From the IMG/VR virus record IMGVR_UViG_3300009008_000186, positions 1 through 28,972 of that record: a stretch of 28,972 nucleotides of DNA. One strand, given 5' to 3'. Source of the DNA: a virus. Each line of letters begins with the position of its first letter. The first letter of the stretch is position 1. The notes beneath the pieces were generated by a model. It was not told where the DNA came from and made no database searches. It worked only from the letters and a program-made list of their open reading frames with translations. Position numbers and translations under genes: made by a program. Below are positions 1 through 7,901 of the stretch, in pieces.

Positions 1-1
1 G

Positions 2-1198
2 CGTCGGCGGCCTTTGTTCATTGTGGGCTGGGAAGAACTCGCCGGCATGGTATTCGCACCATCGAAGGCGAAGAGCACAGCGGGCTTCCTGAAAGACTTG
101 AAGATCGACTCTCTGGTGATGGATGAGATCCACAATGCGAAGTCGCGCAAGCGCAAGCGCTGGACGGTGGGTGAGGGTGATGCCAAGTGGCAGTCCGAGT
201 GCCTGGAGAATCGTGTGGCTGCAGCGGAGTACCTCTCGCGCGCAGCGCGCCGCCGGCTGGCGACGACGGGAACTCCTATCCCCGACCGGGTCCGAGACCT
301 CTGGGGCCAGCTTGACCTCATCGAGCCCCAGCAGTGGGGGGGCTACTGGCGATGGGCCCGTCGTTACTGTGCCGGCAAGCCGGGTCAGTACGGCGGCATC
401 GAGGATAAGGGGTCCTCGCGGATCGAAGAGCTGCGGAGCCGCCTAGACTACGTCCGCCACCGGGTGCCCTATGAGGTCTCCCACGGGCAGCTTCCAGAGA
501 AGCGGCGGGAGGTCATGTTCGTCGGCCGAGGGCAACTCTCGCGCCCCACCGCTGGAGCGGCCAAGGAAGTCAAGACTGCGCCTGACGCCGAAACGCGGTT
601 GGAGGCCATGCTGCGGTTGGCCTGTTCGCGGAAGCGTGGCGAGATCATCGAGCAGGTGGTGGATGCAGTGAAGGGCGACAGCAAGGTGGTGGTGTTCACG
701 GGCCGCAGGGCCGACTGTGCTGCGCTCCACAAGAGTCTGAGCAGCAAGCTGAAGGGTCACCGAGTCTGGCAGGCCCACGGGGGCTTCTCAGGCTCTGAGC
801 GCGATGTGATCCGGGGCGACTACATGGACGAGCAGAAGGGGTGCGTTCTCGTCGCGACGGGGGAGTCGATGGGAGAGGGCGTGGACCTGCAGGATACCGA
901 CCTTGCCATCATCGCCATGCTCCCCTGGACGCCGAGGGCCGTCGAGCAGTGGGAGCAGCGCTTCCACCGTCAGGGGCAGACGCGGCCAGTGATCGTTCGA
1001 TACCTGATTGCCGAGAACACTGTCGATGAGCATGTGTGTGAGATCCTTCTCGGCAAGCTCCCTGCGGTGGCCGACATCGCGGAGAGCACGGCGATGGGCA
1101 GCGCAGCCCGAGACCTCAAGGGTCTGGGGAACCGAGAAGAGATCCTGGGCAACCTTGCAACGCGGTTGAAGCTCAGGCGCGAGGAGGAAGAAGAATGA
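2..1198 (+). CDS. SNF2/DEAD-like superfamily 2 helicase, C-terminal part (5' end outside window)
   Basis: The reading frame is open to the left edge, so the Walker A half lies outside the window; a TTG at 14 is not a convincing start. What is visible is the second half of a superfamily 2 motor: motif II as DEIH (about residue 40), motif III-like TGTPIPDR, a helicase C domain with FTGR, motif V-like GEGVDLQ and motif VI-like QRFHRQGQ, the last typical of SNF2/HepA-type proteins. Such enzymes use ATP to translocate on duplex DNA and remodel protein-DNA complexes or branched DNA. The tail is strongly acidic (RREEEEE). It overlaps the next gene by 4 bases (ATGA) and heads a replication/recombination operon. 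Family placement is firm. The exact role, replication fork remodelling or recombination, is inferred from the neighbours. Confidence 0.88.
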   Translation, partial: RRRPLFIVGWEELAGMVFAPSKAKSTAGFLKDLKIDSLVMDEIHNAKSRKRKRWTVGEGDAKWQSECLENRVAAAEYLSRAARRRLATTGTPIPDRVRDLWGQLDLIEPQQWGGYWRWARRYCAGKPGQYGGIEDKGSSRIEELRSRLDYVRHRVPYEVSHGQLPEKRREVMFVGRGQLSRPTAGAAKEVKTAPDAETRLEAMLRLACSRKRGEIIEQVVDAVKGDSKVVVFTGRRADCAALHKSLSSKLKGHRVWQAHGGFSGSERDVIRGDYMDEQKGCVLVATGESMGEGVDLQDTDLAIIAMLPWTPRAVEQWEQRFHRQGQTRPVIVRYLIAENTVDEHVCEILLGKLPAVADIAESTAMGSAARDLKGLGNREEILGNLATRLKLRREEEEE

Positions 1199-1908
1199 GA
1201 GAATCAGCGTACCTATCGGTGGCGGTGGCAACGACGGGGCTCTTTAGCGAGGAGTACACCCCCCGGTTGCTGGAGATCGCAGCAGTCGTCTTTGTCCCTC
1301 ACGCCCAGGTGGTGGCCGGCGATGCCGCCTTCCACTTCACTTCGCTGGTAGCGCAGCCCGAGGCTGCTTTGCATGACAGTCGAGCGGTGCAGGCTCAACG
1401 CTTCCACGGAATCACCCCGGAGATGTCCAGAGGAGCCCCTAGCGAGGCCGAAGCGATCACTGCTTTTGAGCTATGGCGGCGGAAGGTAGCTCTGGCGCTA
1501 TGGAACAGCGGAGACCTTTCCCTGGTGAGCTGGCGCTCGTACAACTCCCCCTTCGTCCGCGAGGTGCTCAAGGGCTCCGGCTGGGCGCAGTCCTTGGGAA
1601 TGGGCGGCCCCTGCATCATGGAGGAAGTGACAGCAGTGATGGGGGCTGCAGGGGCGGCTTCTCTCAACCATGACGGGGGCTACCGCTTTGTCTCTTTGAC
1701 GACAGCCGTGGACTGGTTCAGGAAGAAGAAGATCGATCTCAATCTAGGCAGCGGTGAGGTGATGAATCCCTACACCAAAGGACGGGCTCTCAACAATGCC
1801 TTCCTGGCCGGCTATTGCGCCGTCGCTGCCTCCACCATCCCCCGCCCAAAGAATGTCCCAGAGCCGTTGCTCGATGAAGCAGTGGACTGGGAAGAGGACC
1901 CACGATGA
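1195..1908 (+). CDS. DnaQ-fold 3'-5' exonuclease homologue with all catalytic residues replaced
   Basis: This 237-aa protein keeps the scaffold of a DEDD/DnaQ exonuclease but not the active site. Near the N-terminus, LSVAVATTGL aligns with the ExoI motif (DxETTGL), with both acids now Ala. FHGITPEM is the conserved strand that follows ExoI. YNSPFVREVL matches ExoII (HNxxFDxxFL) with the Asp changed to Val. KGRALNNAF matches ExoIII (HRALxDA) with His and Asp lost. Two-metal catalysis should therefore be impossible, so a binding or structural role is likely. The frame is intact, which argues against simple decay. It sits in ATGA overlap between the helicase and the Cas4-like nuclease. The downstream polymerase has its own intact exonuclease domain, so proofreading does not depend on this protein. 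The fold assignment is from motif order by eye. Confidence 0.72.
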   Translation: MRESAYLSVAVATTGLFSEEYTPRLLEIAAVVFVPHAQVVAGDAAFHFTSLVAQPEAALHDSRAVQAQRFHGITPEMSRGAPSEAEAITAFELWRRKVALALWNSGDLSLVSWRSYNSPFVREVLKGSGWAQSLGMGGPCIMEEVTAVMGAAGAASLNHDGGYRFVSLTTAVDWFRKKKIDLNLGSGEVMNPYTKGRALNNAFLAGYCAVAASTIPRPKNVPEPLLDEAVDWEEDPR

Positions 1909-2771
1909 AACTTATTGGAACCGGCCCCAGCAGCCCCTTGAGCGGCCACAAGATCGACTCATGGATCAAGTGTCCGCAGCTCTGGGCCTACAGCAACGCT
2001 ATGGACCCAAGCCCAGTCCCCAGGACGGACACCCCGGCGCTCATCAAGGGCAGCCTCGGACACCAGGGTCTCGCCCACTACTACCGCCGGCTTCAGGCCG
2101 AGCAGGAGGGAGAGGACCCCGAGCAGTGGTTCTCGCCGCTGGCTGCCATCGAGCAGCGGGCCGCCGAGGAAGGACCGATGTGGCAGGAGTTCGTCACCCT
2201 GGCGCAACGGACGATCCGCGATTACATGCGGCACTATGACGGCCAGCACATTCGGGTCGTAGGCGTGGAGAAGGTGTTCACCCTAGAAGGGCCTGGATGG
2301 AAGCTGACCAGAAGTGCTGACCTCGTTGTTGAGGCAGCCGGAGTCATTCGCATCATCGACCACAAGTGCGTAGGCCGCATCACCAGCAAGACAGTAGATC
2401 GTTACGCGCTCAGTGGTCAGTTCCTCGACTACGCACTCATCGGCCAAGAGGCCTACGGAGAACGCTTCGGGGGCACCTATCTGAACCTCGTAGAGTGGCC
2501 CCAGGCCCAAGGGCGACCCCGGTATCTCCAGGCCTTAGCCCCCGGTGCTCCAGTGGCGGTGCGCTCGCGCCGCGCTGCGTTGGATCGAGCCCACGCAGCC
2601 CGCGATCACTTTACGGCCGCCGGCACCGATCCTTGGGAGTTCCCCAAGCGCTTGCATGAGCAGGTTTGTACGGGCCCCTACGGCCACTGCAAGGCCTACG
2701 AACTGTGTCGATGGGGACGAACTGAAGAAAAGTCAGCGGGAAGTATTGACACCTTTCAACTGCTTCGGTAG
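1905..2771 (+). CDS. RecB/Cas4-like PD-(D/E)XK nuclease with Fe-S type cysteines
   Basis: This 288-aa protein has the motif order of the PDDEXK_1 (RecB/Cas4/AddB nuclease) family: SWIKCPQLW with Cys23, GSLGHQGLAHYY, RSADLVV (Asp about 139), IIDHKC (Asp152, Lys154) and QFLDYALIG as the trailing Q/Y motif. Three cysteines near the C-terminus (255, 262, 268) plus Cys23 match the one-plus-three pattern that holds a 4Fe-4S cluster in Cas4 and AddB. Homologues cut or resect single-stranded DNA ends. No cas1, cas2 or CRISPR array is present, so a phage recombination or DNA-processing role beside the helicase and Sak4-like ATPase is more likely than spacer acquisition. The start overlaps the previous stop (ATGA). 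Confidence 0.85.
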   Translation: MKLIGTGPSSPLSGHKIDSWIKCPQLWAYSNAMDPSPVPRTDTPALIKGSLGHQGLAHYYRRLQAEQEGEDPEQWFSPLAAIEQRAAEEGPMWQEFVTLAQRTIRDYMRHYDGQHIRVVGVEKVFTLEGPGWKLTRSADLVVEAAGVIRIIDHKCVGRITSKTVDRYALSGQFLDYALIGQEAYGERFGGTYLNLVEWPQAQGRPRYLQALAPGAPVAVRSRRAALDRAHAARDHFTAAGTDPWEFPKRLHEQVCTGPYGHCKAYELCRWGRTEEKSAGSIDTFQLLR

Positions 2772-2774
2772 CTT
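2746..2774 (+). promoter_or_regulatory. Candidate sigma70-type promoter before the Sak4-like gene
   Basis: TTGACA at 2746-2751, a 17-base spacer, then TAGCTT at 2769-2774. The -35 is perfect and the -10 is weak. The bases before it (GGAAGTAT) nearly match those before the much better promoter at 24869, which supports a shared phage promoter class. It overlaps the end of the nuclease gene. Confidence 0.45.
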
Positions 2775-2834
2775 TTGAAAAGTCCAAGCGTCAACGGTGA
2801 CGCAGCGGTCCCAGGTGGACCTGAGGTGGTGAGT

Positions 2835-3737
2835 ATGGTTGCGTCTTTCACGGTGGTCTATGGGCCTAGTGGTCATGGTAAATCGACCGACATGGCAGCG
2901 ACATTCCCCAGGGGATTGTTCGTCTGTCGGCCGGGCGGAATGCAGTCCGCCGGATCGTTCCTTGGCGTTACTGTCGCTGAGGCTCATGTCCGCACCCTTG
3001 AAGAAGTGCTTGGCCTCATTCCCCAAGCCAAAGACCTCGGTCACGATGCCATCATCGTAGACGACCTCTCGCTGGTCGCAGAGTCCAGCAGCCGCGATCT
3101 CGACGCTAGCCAGTTTGGCGGGCGCAACCGTTTCGCCCGCTTTGATCGACTCAACTCCCTCACCGCCAGTCTCCGTGAGCAGGGGCGCTATGCCGGCATC
3201 CATTTTGCCTGTAATGCCCATGAGCGGGCCTCTGGCCTCGACAGCAACCAGCGCCTCCGTCCGGGTGGGCCCAAGCTCCCAAGCTGGAACATGAGTGAGA
3301 GCGTTGTCCATGAGGCCAGCCTCGTCCTCCGCGCCACCACAGACCCCGAGCTGGCTCTACCCTGGAAAGGCGTCTACGACCGCTCCAATGGGCCGTGGAT
3401 GGGTAAGGATCGTCACTCTGTGACAACAGATCGCAACCCACAGAATCTCCGTGCAATCCTCACCGCCGCCGGTTATACCCTGGCCCGCCCCTCTGGCCTG
3501 GAGTGGCAAAACGAGGTGGTGACCCAACTGCACAACAAGCTCGCAGCCGGTGAAGACCGTGCTGCTCTTATCCAGACCTCCTGGGACCGCTTGACGGTTC
3601 AAGGTGGATTGGACCCCCGTCATGTGGCATGGGCGTTGAGAGACGCTCTAGCCACTTTCGATCTGGCGACATCCACCGAGGGACGGTGGCTGAAGCTTTT
3701 CACACCGCTGGAGGCTGGCAAGTCCGCCAGCTTTTAG
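2835..3737 (+). CDS. Sak4/RecA-like phage recombination ATPase
   Basis: This is a 300-aa P-loop ATPase. From ATG 2835 the Walker A motif GPSGHGKST falls at residues 10-18, and a Walker B IIVDDLS lies near residues 74-80. That compact RecA-core layout fits the Sak4/'AAA_24' class of phage single-strand annealing or RecA-like proteins. The frame is open upstream to a TTG at 2775, but ATG 2835 is chosen because the Walker A strand then begins right at the N-terminus, as is usual, and a GAGGTGGTGAG purine stretch precedes it. It lies between a Cas4-like nuclease and a protein in the usual place of an SSB, a common phage recombination layout: nuclease, recombinase, SSB. Family confidence is good; the biochemical class (annealase or strand exchange) is inferred. 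Confidence 0.8.
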   Translation: MVASFTVVYGPSGHGKSTDMAATFPRGLFVCRPGGMQSAGSFLGVTVAEAHVRTLEEVLGLIPQAKDLGHDAIIVDDLSLVAESSSRDLDASQFGGRNRFARFDRLNSLTASLREQGRYAGIHFACNAHERASGLDSNQRLRPGGPKLPSWNMSESVVHEASLVLRATTDPELALPWKGVYDRSNGPWMGKDRHSVTTDRNPQNLRAILTAAGYTLARPSGLEWQNEVVTQLHNKLAAGEDRAALIQTSWDRLTVQGGLDPRHVAWALRDALATFDLATSTEGRWLKLFTPLEAGKSASF

Positions 3738-3769
3738 CGACATCTTGCACAGAACAAGGAGATAGTCCC

Positions 3770-4417
3770 ATGAATGAAATGAATAACTGGCAGGTCAATG
3801 TGACCCTCACCCCCGACGTGGCTCCCATCGAGTCGCGCCAGGGACAGCCGAAGAACGGCTTCTATAAGGTCCGTTGCACCGAAGCTACCCTCTACCCGCC
3901 GAAGAGTGGGAAGATCCCGGCCATCCGCCTGATGCTGACCATCATCGAGTCCGCGAACGACGCGGCCGAGGTTGGCAACACGATGTCCGACTGGATCAAC
4001 CTCCCCGACGACTCGCAGAACCCCGACAAGCGCGCCACCACTCAGGCGTTCCTGAAGGGTACTCTCATCGCTCTCGGTCACGACCGTGACAAGGTGATGA
4101 GCGCGAACGGTGACATCGGTCTGAGCCGCGAGAGCCTCGTTGGCAAAGAGGGCTGCCTGCACTACGAGGCCTACGAAGGTGATGGTACTCGCAGCTACTG
4201 CACATGGCTGCGTGGCGAGCACTACGAGCGCGCCCTCCAGGGCGAGTTCAAGGTGAAGCTGCGTAACCCGCAGAGCGCCTCCATCGACGCGCCTGCTCCC
4301 TCAGCCCCCACGGGCTTTGGTGGCGGCATCAACGTCACTTCGACGGTCAGCGCTCCGACGCCGGCCGTCTCCACTAACGCAGGTCCCGGCGACAAGATCG
4401 CTGCGCTCCTGTCCTAG
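3770..4417 (+). CDS. Putative single-stranded DNA-binding protein analogue
   Basis: This 215-aa protein starts at ATG 3770 after a strong AAGGAGAT. The N-terminal ~150 residues are beta-rich in appearance (YKVRCTEATLYP, IRLMLTIIES, SDWINLPDD), and the C-terminal ~60 residues are a low-complexity Ala/Pro/Thr/Gly tail ending DKIAALLS. A folded domain plus flexible tail, directly after a Sak4-like ATPase, is the typical setting of phage SSB-like or DUF669-type proteins. No residue-level signature proves OB-fold DNA binding, and the tail lacks the acidic tip of bacterial SSB. It is the last gene before a strong terminator, so it probably gets the highest dose of its operon. Alternative: an unrelated replication accessory protein. 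Confidence 0.55.
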   Translation: MNEMNNWQVNVTLTPDVAPIESRQGQPKNGFYKVRCTEATLYPPKSGKIPAIRLMLTIIESANDAAEVGNTMSDWINLPDDSQNPDKRATTQAFLKGTLIALGHDRDKVMSANGDIGLSRESLVGKEGCLHYEAYEGDGTRSYCTWLRGEHYERALQGEFKVKLRNPQSASIDAPAPSAPTGFGGGINVTSTVSAPTPAVSTNAGPGDKIAALLS

Positions 4418-4479
4418 AGAAGGAACTCGACGGCCGCTCACCACCTCCTTCAGCCGCCTAGCGGTCAGGCCGTCAAACT

Positions 4480-4517
4480 GGGGGCGTCTCGGGTAACCGG
4501 GGCGTCCCCTTTCTTTT
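4480..4517 (+). terminator. Strong rho-independent terminator with GNRA-type tetraloop
   Basis: Arms 4480-4492 and 4497-4509 pair over 13 positions (three are G-U in RNA), close on a GUAA tetraloop, and are followed by TTTCTTTT at 4510-4517. It lies 63 bases after the SSB-like gene and 10 bases before the next ATG, so it would end or attenuate the recombination operon and limit transcription into the polymerase gene. Confidence 0.85.
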
Positions 4518-4526
4518 GGGAAAACC

Positions 4527-4772
4527 ATGACTGAAAACGACCTCAACGTCTCAGATCTTGTGAAGGCTCTAGAAACCTTCAATGCACCGGCAGCGCGTGA
4601 TGCTGCTGACCGGCTGCGCTTCTCGCTCCTGCGGGGGGACGACGTAAGTAAGGACGAGCTTCTTGTGCTCATCTCCACCTTGCGTAATACCCTCCACCGG
4701 ATGGTGGTCGCTCCGGCCCCTCGGAGTGGAATTGCCATCCGCTCCTACGACCCTCGGCCGGGCGCACGATAG
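4527..4772 (+). CDS. Small protein of unknown function upstream of the polymerase
   Basis: This 81-aa protein starts at ATG 4527, immediately after the terminator T-run, with no strong ribosome site (GGGAAAACC). It is helical in appearance (VSDLVKALETFNAPAARDAA; KDELLVLISTLRNTLHRMV) with a basic, Pro/Arg-rich tail. I do not recognise the family. Its stop (4770-4772) shares one base with the GTG start of the polymerase, so the two genes are probably translationally coupled and it may set the level of polymerase synthesis. Confidence 0.62.
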   Translation: MTENDLNVSDLVKALETFNAPAARDAADRLRFSLLRGDDVSKDELLVLISTLRNTLHRMVVAPAPRSGIAIRSYDPRPGAR

Positions 4773-7402
4773 TGACCTACGATCCCCGACAGTGCGGCGC
4801 ATGCTGCGACGAGTGTCCGCTGTCGCGGGATCGGCAGGGCCCCCCTGTTCCTCCAGAGACCCATCCCACAGCGCGCTTTGCGATTGTGGGTGAAGCTCCG
4901 GGGGGCCAGGAGGTCCGTCACAGTCGGCCCTTCGTTGGGCCGAGCGGCATCGAAGAGATGCGGCAGCTCTCGGCTCTAGGCTGGCGAAGGACGGACGCTC
5001 ACTGGACGAACGCGCTCCTCTGCCGGCCGCCAGGGACCGGCGACCTCAAGGGCTACCTCATGCAGCTCAAGAGCCGGAACCGACGCAGGAAGCGGAAGGG
5101 AGAGACCCCCTGGCGCTCTCCACTCGACTGCTGCCGACCTCGGCTCCAGGCTGAACTGAAGCCCTTTGACAAGGTGCTCACCCTTGGCGGGGCGGGAGCC
5201 AAGGCAGTCCTCGGAGGCAGCGGGGGCATTCTCGATGTCCGGGGGGGCCCGGTCGAGGCAGACGGCCGCAAGGTGCTCCCGACGCTTCACCCGTCCTTCG
5301 TCCTACGCGCTCCTCGGTGGAAGGCGGCGCTGCAGAGCGACCACGCCAAGGCCAAGCGCTTCTTTGAGGATCGCCTGACCTGGGCCGATCCCGTTACCAT
5401 CTACCGGCCCCCTGCGGGGAAGCTGGCCGAGTTTTTGGGCATCGTCCACGACGGCACAGCGTGGTGGGCTCCTCCGCATCGTGCAAAGACCTTGGCCTAT
5501 GACTACGAGACGGACTCCATCGACCCCATCATGTGCAAGGTCCGCTGCCTGGGCATCGGGACGCTGAAGCGGGCCATCGTCGTGCCCTTTCTCAGCATCG
5601 ACGGCACCCGGCGGTTCTACCAGCCGGCTGAGGAAAGGCAGGTGGAGGAGATCCTCCGCGCCTGGGCCACGGGCCCCGGCATCAAGGTCGCCCACAACGG
5701 AGGCTACTACGACACCCTGGTGATGCAGCAGCACCTGGGAGTGACACCGGCACCCCAACTCGACACCATCCTGGCCCATCGGCTCATCGAGGCGGAGCTG
5801 CCCCACAGCCTCGGCTACCTGGGCTCCACCCGCACTGATGTGATGGCGTGGAAAGCCGGCAAAGAAGCGACCACTGCCAGCAAGGAGATGGACCTCTGGC
5901 TCTACAACGCCCGAGATGTCGCTGTGACGGCCGCTATCGCGCCTCAGTTGCTCGCTGAAGTCCAGCGCAGGCACCTGGGTGGGGTAGGCCCCTCCGGCGA
6001 GCCTACGGGCCTCCTGGGGCTCGACCATGAGATCCAGCGCGTCTGTCGGACCATGCACATCAACGGGATGCGGATCGACCAGCAGCGTCGCGAGGAGTTC
6101 CTCGGTGTCTACGGAACGCGGTTGGAGAAGTGGCGCGGCAAGTGTGTCTCGATGGCCTCCGAGGTCCGGGCCATCTGGCGCAAGGAAAGCAAGAACCGAG
6201 AGCACCCCTTCAATCCGGCGAGCGGAGCCCAGGTCAGCCGCCTGCTCTATGAGGACTGGGATCTGGAGCCCGAGGAGTTCACCGAGAGCGGCGATCCCTC
6301 TGTGGCCGACAAGGCTCTACGCAAACTTCTCTCGGCTCCCCTAGAGCCCCACATGGTCCGCTTCATCCGAGCGCTCCGGCAGTTCAGGAAGGCGGCCAAG
6401 GTGGTCTCCACCTATCTGCTGCCTGCAGCCCCGCCTCCGCGAGGAGCGGTGAAGGGCACCAGGGCAGGCGACTACAAGGGGTGGTTCCGCACTCCTGGCG
6501 ACGATGGCCGGGTCCATGCTGACTGGAAGGCGCACACGGTGGTGACGGGGCGGCTGGGAAGCAGCCCCAACATGCAAAACATCCCCATCAAACTGCGCTC
6601 GATGTTCATCCCCGAGCCGGGACACATTCTGGTCTACGCCGATGCCGACCAGCTTGAGCTGAGGATCGCTGCAGCCCGGTGGGGAGCGGCCCGCTATATG
6701 GAGGCTTTTGAGGAAGGGCTCGACCCCCACCAGATCACCATGAACTCCGTCTTCGGAGACACGATGTGGACCTGGGACGGAGCGCCTCCGAAGCCCTACC
6801 GCTACAAGAAGTCGTGGCCGGGAGGCAAGATCAAGGGCCACTTCGATGACATGCGGGGGCTTGCGAAGTCGATCCAGTACGCATCGCAGTACGCAGCAAC
6901 CACCGAGACCGTGCATGATCTGGTGACTAGCGCCGAGGACAAGAACGGCGAGTTGGTCTACGCGGACCTGTCGGTCTCCGAGGTACGGGCCATGCAGGAG
7001 TCGTGGCTGGAGGGGTGCCCTGAGTTCCCTAAAGGGTGGGAAAAGGAGATGGCCTACTTCCGCAAGCATGGCTACGTCCGCGAGGAGGTGACCGGGCGAG
7101 TCCGAGACTGCCTCGATGGGGATGAGCTGAACACCATCGTGAACTTCCCGATCCAGGCCAGCGGGGCAGGCATCATCAACCACGCCACGCTAGCGATTGA
7201 CGCACAGTTCCCGCTGCAGTACGCCGGACGCTGCACAGGGCTGGTGAACCAGTGCCACGACGCCCTGACCCTGGAGGTGCCGATAGCAGACGCCGAGCGG
7301 TGCCGAGAGGCTCTCCAGGCGGCGATGACAGGCACCAGCCCGGCGCTGCCGGGAGTTGAGTTTAAGGCAGAGGCCGCAATCAAGGAGAGGTGGGAAGAAT
7401 GA
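4772..7402 (+). CDS. Uracil-DNA glycosylase / family A DNA polymerase fusion
   Basis: An 876-aa replicative polymerase. Residues 1-~205 are a family 4-like uracil-DNA glycosylase: Fe-S cysteines in CGACCDEC (8, 11/12, 15), GEAPGGQE at 40-47, NALLCRPPG, and TLHPS with His about 173. Residues ~235-400 are a 3'-5' exonuclease with intact ExoI DYE (244-246), ExoII HNGGYYD (308-314) and ExoIII YNARD (378-382). Residues ~420-876 are the PolA core: motif A DADQLELR (Asp624), motif B R695-K699-Y703, motif C QCHDALTLEV (Asp830). Tyr703 occupies the E. coli Pol I F762 position, as in T7 polymerase, and the usual HDE of motif C is HDA. Glycosylase-polymerase fusions are reported in phages such as SPO1 (recalled, not checked). 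The GTG start shares one base with the previous stop. Confidence 0.93.
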   Translation: MTYDPRQCGACCDECPLSRDRQGPPVPPETHPTARFAIVGEAPGGQEVRHSRPFVGPSGIEEMRQLSALGWRRTDAHWTNALLCRPPGTGDLKGYLMQLKSRNRRRKRKGETPWRSPLDCCRPRLQAELKPFDKVLTLGGAGAKAVLGGSGGILDVRGGPVEADGRKVLPTLHPSFVLRAPRWKAALQSDHAKAKRFFEDRLTWADPVTIYRPPAGKLAEFLGIVHDGTAWWAPPHRAKTLAYDYETDSIDPIMCKVRCLGIGTLKRAIVVPFLSIDGTRRFYQPAEERQVEEILRAWATGPGIKVAHNGGYYDTLVMQQHLGVTPAPQLDTILAHRLIEAELPHSLGYLGSTRTDVMAWKAGKEATTASKEMDLWLYNARDVAVTAAIAPQLLAEVQRRHLGGVGPSGEPTGLLGLDHEIQRVCRTMHINGMRIDQQRREEFLGVYGTRLEKWRGKCVSMASEVRAIWRKESKNREHPFNPASGAQVSRLLYEDWDLEPEEFTESGDPSVADKALRKLLSAPLEPHMVRFIRALRQFRKAAKVVSTYLLPAAPPPRGAVKGTRAGDYKGWFRTPGDDGRVHADWKAHTVVTGRLGSSPNMQNIPIKLRSMFIPEPGHILVYADADQLELRIAAARWGAARYMEAFEEGLDPHQITMNSVFGDTMWTWDGAPPKPYRYKKSWPGGKIKGHFDDMRGLAKSIQYASQYAATTETVHDLVTSAEDKNGELVYADLSVSEVRAMQESWLEGCPEFPKGWEKEMAYFRKHGYVREEVTGRVRDCLDGDELNTIVNFPIQASGAGIINHATLAIDAQFPLQYAGRCTGLVNQCHDALTLEVPIADAERCREALQAAMTGTSPALPGVEFKAEAAIKERWEE

Positions 7403-7719
7403 GCCCCGAGGAAGTCTTAGAGAAGCTAGAAACTTTGAACCCCGAGGCACTCCTGCTGGAGCCGCGAGAGGTCTACGACCCGGCCCTGGTCGATGTCACC
7501 GACGACCCTCAGGACCAATGGCCCCGGCCTGAAAAGACCTGGGTGGCGGTCTACGACGAATGGGAGTGCATCGACCGCATCATGGGCTGGATGCAGTGTG
7601 CAGAAGACGAGGCCCTGGACTGGTTTAGCTTCAATACGAGCGGTGCCTGGGCCGGTGACGGCACCCCGACCTTCCGCCGCGAGCGCGACTGCCTGGACGG
7701 ACCTGGGACTGCTTGCTAG
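7399..7719 (+). CDS. Small acidic protein of unknown function
   Basis: This 106-aa protein uses ATG 7399 inside the polymerase stop (ATGA overlap), with AAGGAGAGG about 9 bases upstream. It is acidic and Trp-rich (WPRPEKTWVAVYDEWECIDRIMGWM; ALDWFSF) and has no recognisable domain. It is the last gene of the + operon and is co-translated with the polymerase, so a replication accessory role is possible but unproven. Its TAG lies in a CTAG that is also the stop of the convergent gene. Confidence 0.65.
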   Translation: MSPEEVLEKLETLNPEALLLEPREVYDPALVDVTDDPQDQWPRPEKTWVAVYDEWECIDRIMGWMQCAEDEALDWFSFNTSGAWAGDGTPTFRRERDCLDGPGTAC

Positions 7720-7901
7720 GCGACCACCGCGCGAAGGCAGGCTAGGTTCACCTCTAGCACCACCTCCTGGGCCTCCCAGTACAGGTCTTGACGCTCCCAC
7801 CTGCTGGGCTCCCGGCCCTCGCGCGCTCGGAACTCCCGCTCCAGGCGAATCGACCACTGCTCTACCTCTGACTCAAACTCTCGGCTTCGTACATCATCCA
7901 T
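7716..7901 (-). CDS. Small charged helical protein, unknown
   Basis: This 61-aa protein starts at the ATG at 7901 (MDDVRSREF), chosen because AAGGGAGA lies just upstream; a longer in-frame ATG at 8006 lies inside the terminator stem and is unlikely. The sequence is a run of Glu, Arg and Trp (RLEREFRAREGREPSRWERQ), suggesting one or two amphipathic helices. It resembles the short DUF-type proteins common in phage accessory blocks, but I cannot name a family. It lies downstream of a terminator, so it either has its own promoter or is expressed by read-through. Confidence 0.55.
   Translation of the reverse strand: MDDVRSREFESEVEQWSIRLEREFRAREGREPSRWERQDLYWEAQEVVLEVNLACLRAVVA

Noticed and set aside
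1905-2771. CRISPR-Cas locus suggested by the Cas4-like nuclease
   Set aside because: No cas1/cas2 or other cas gene, and no spaced direct repeats of array type anywhere in the window.
5303-6205. 300-codon - strand frame inside the polymerase gene
   Set aside because: Shadow of the UDG-polymerase fusion, whose motifs cover the region; low-complexity, no start signal.
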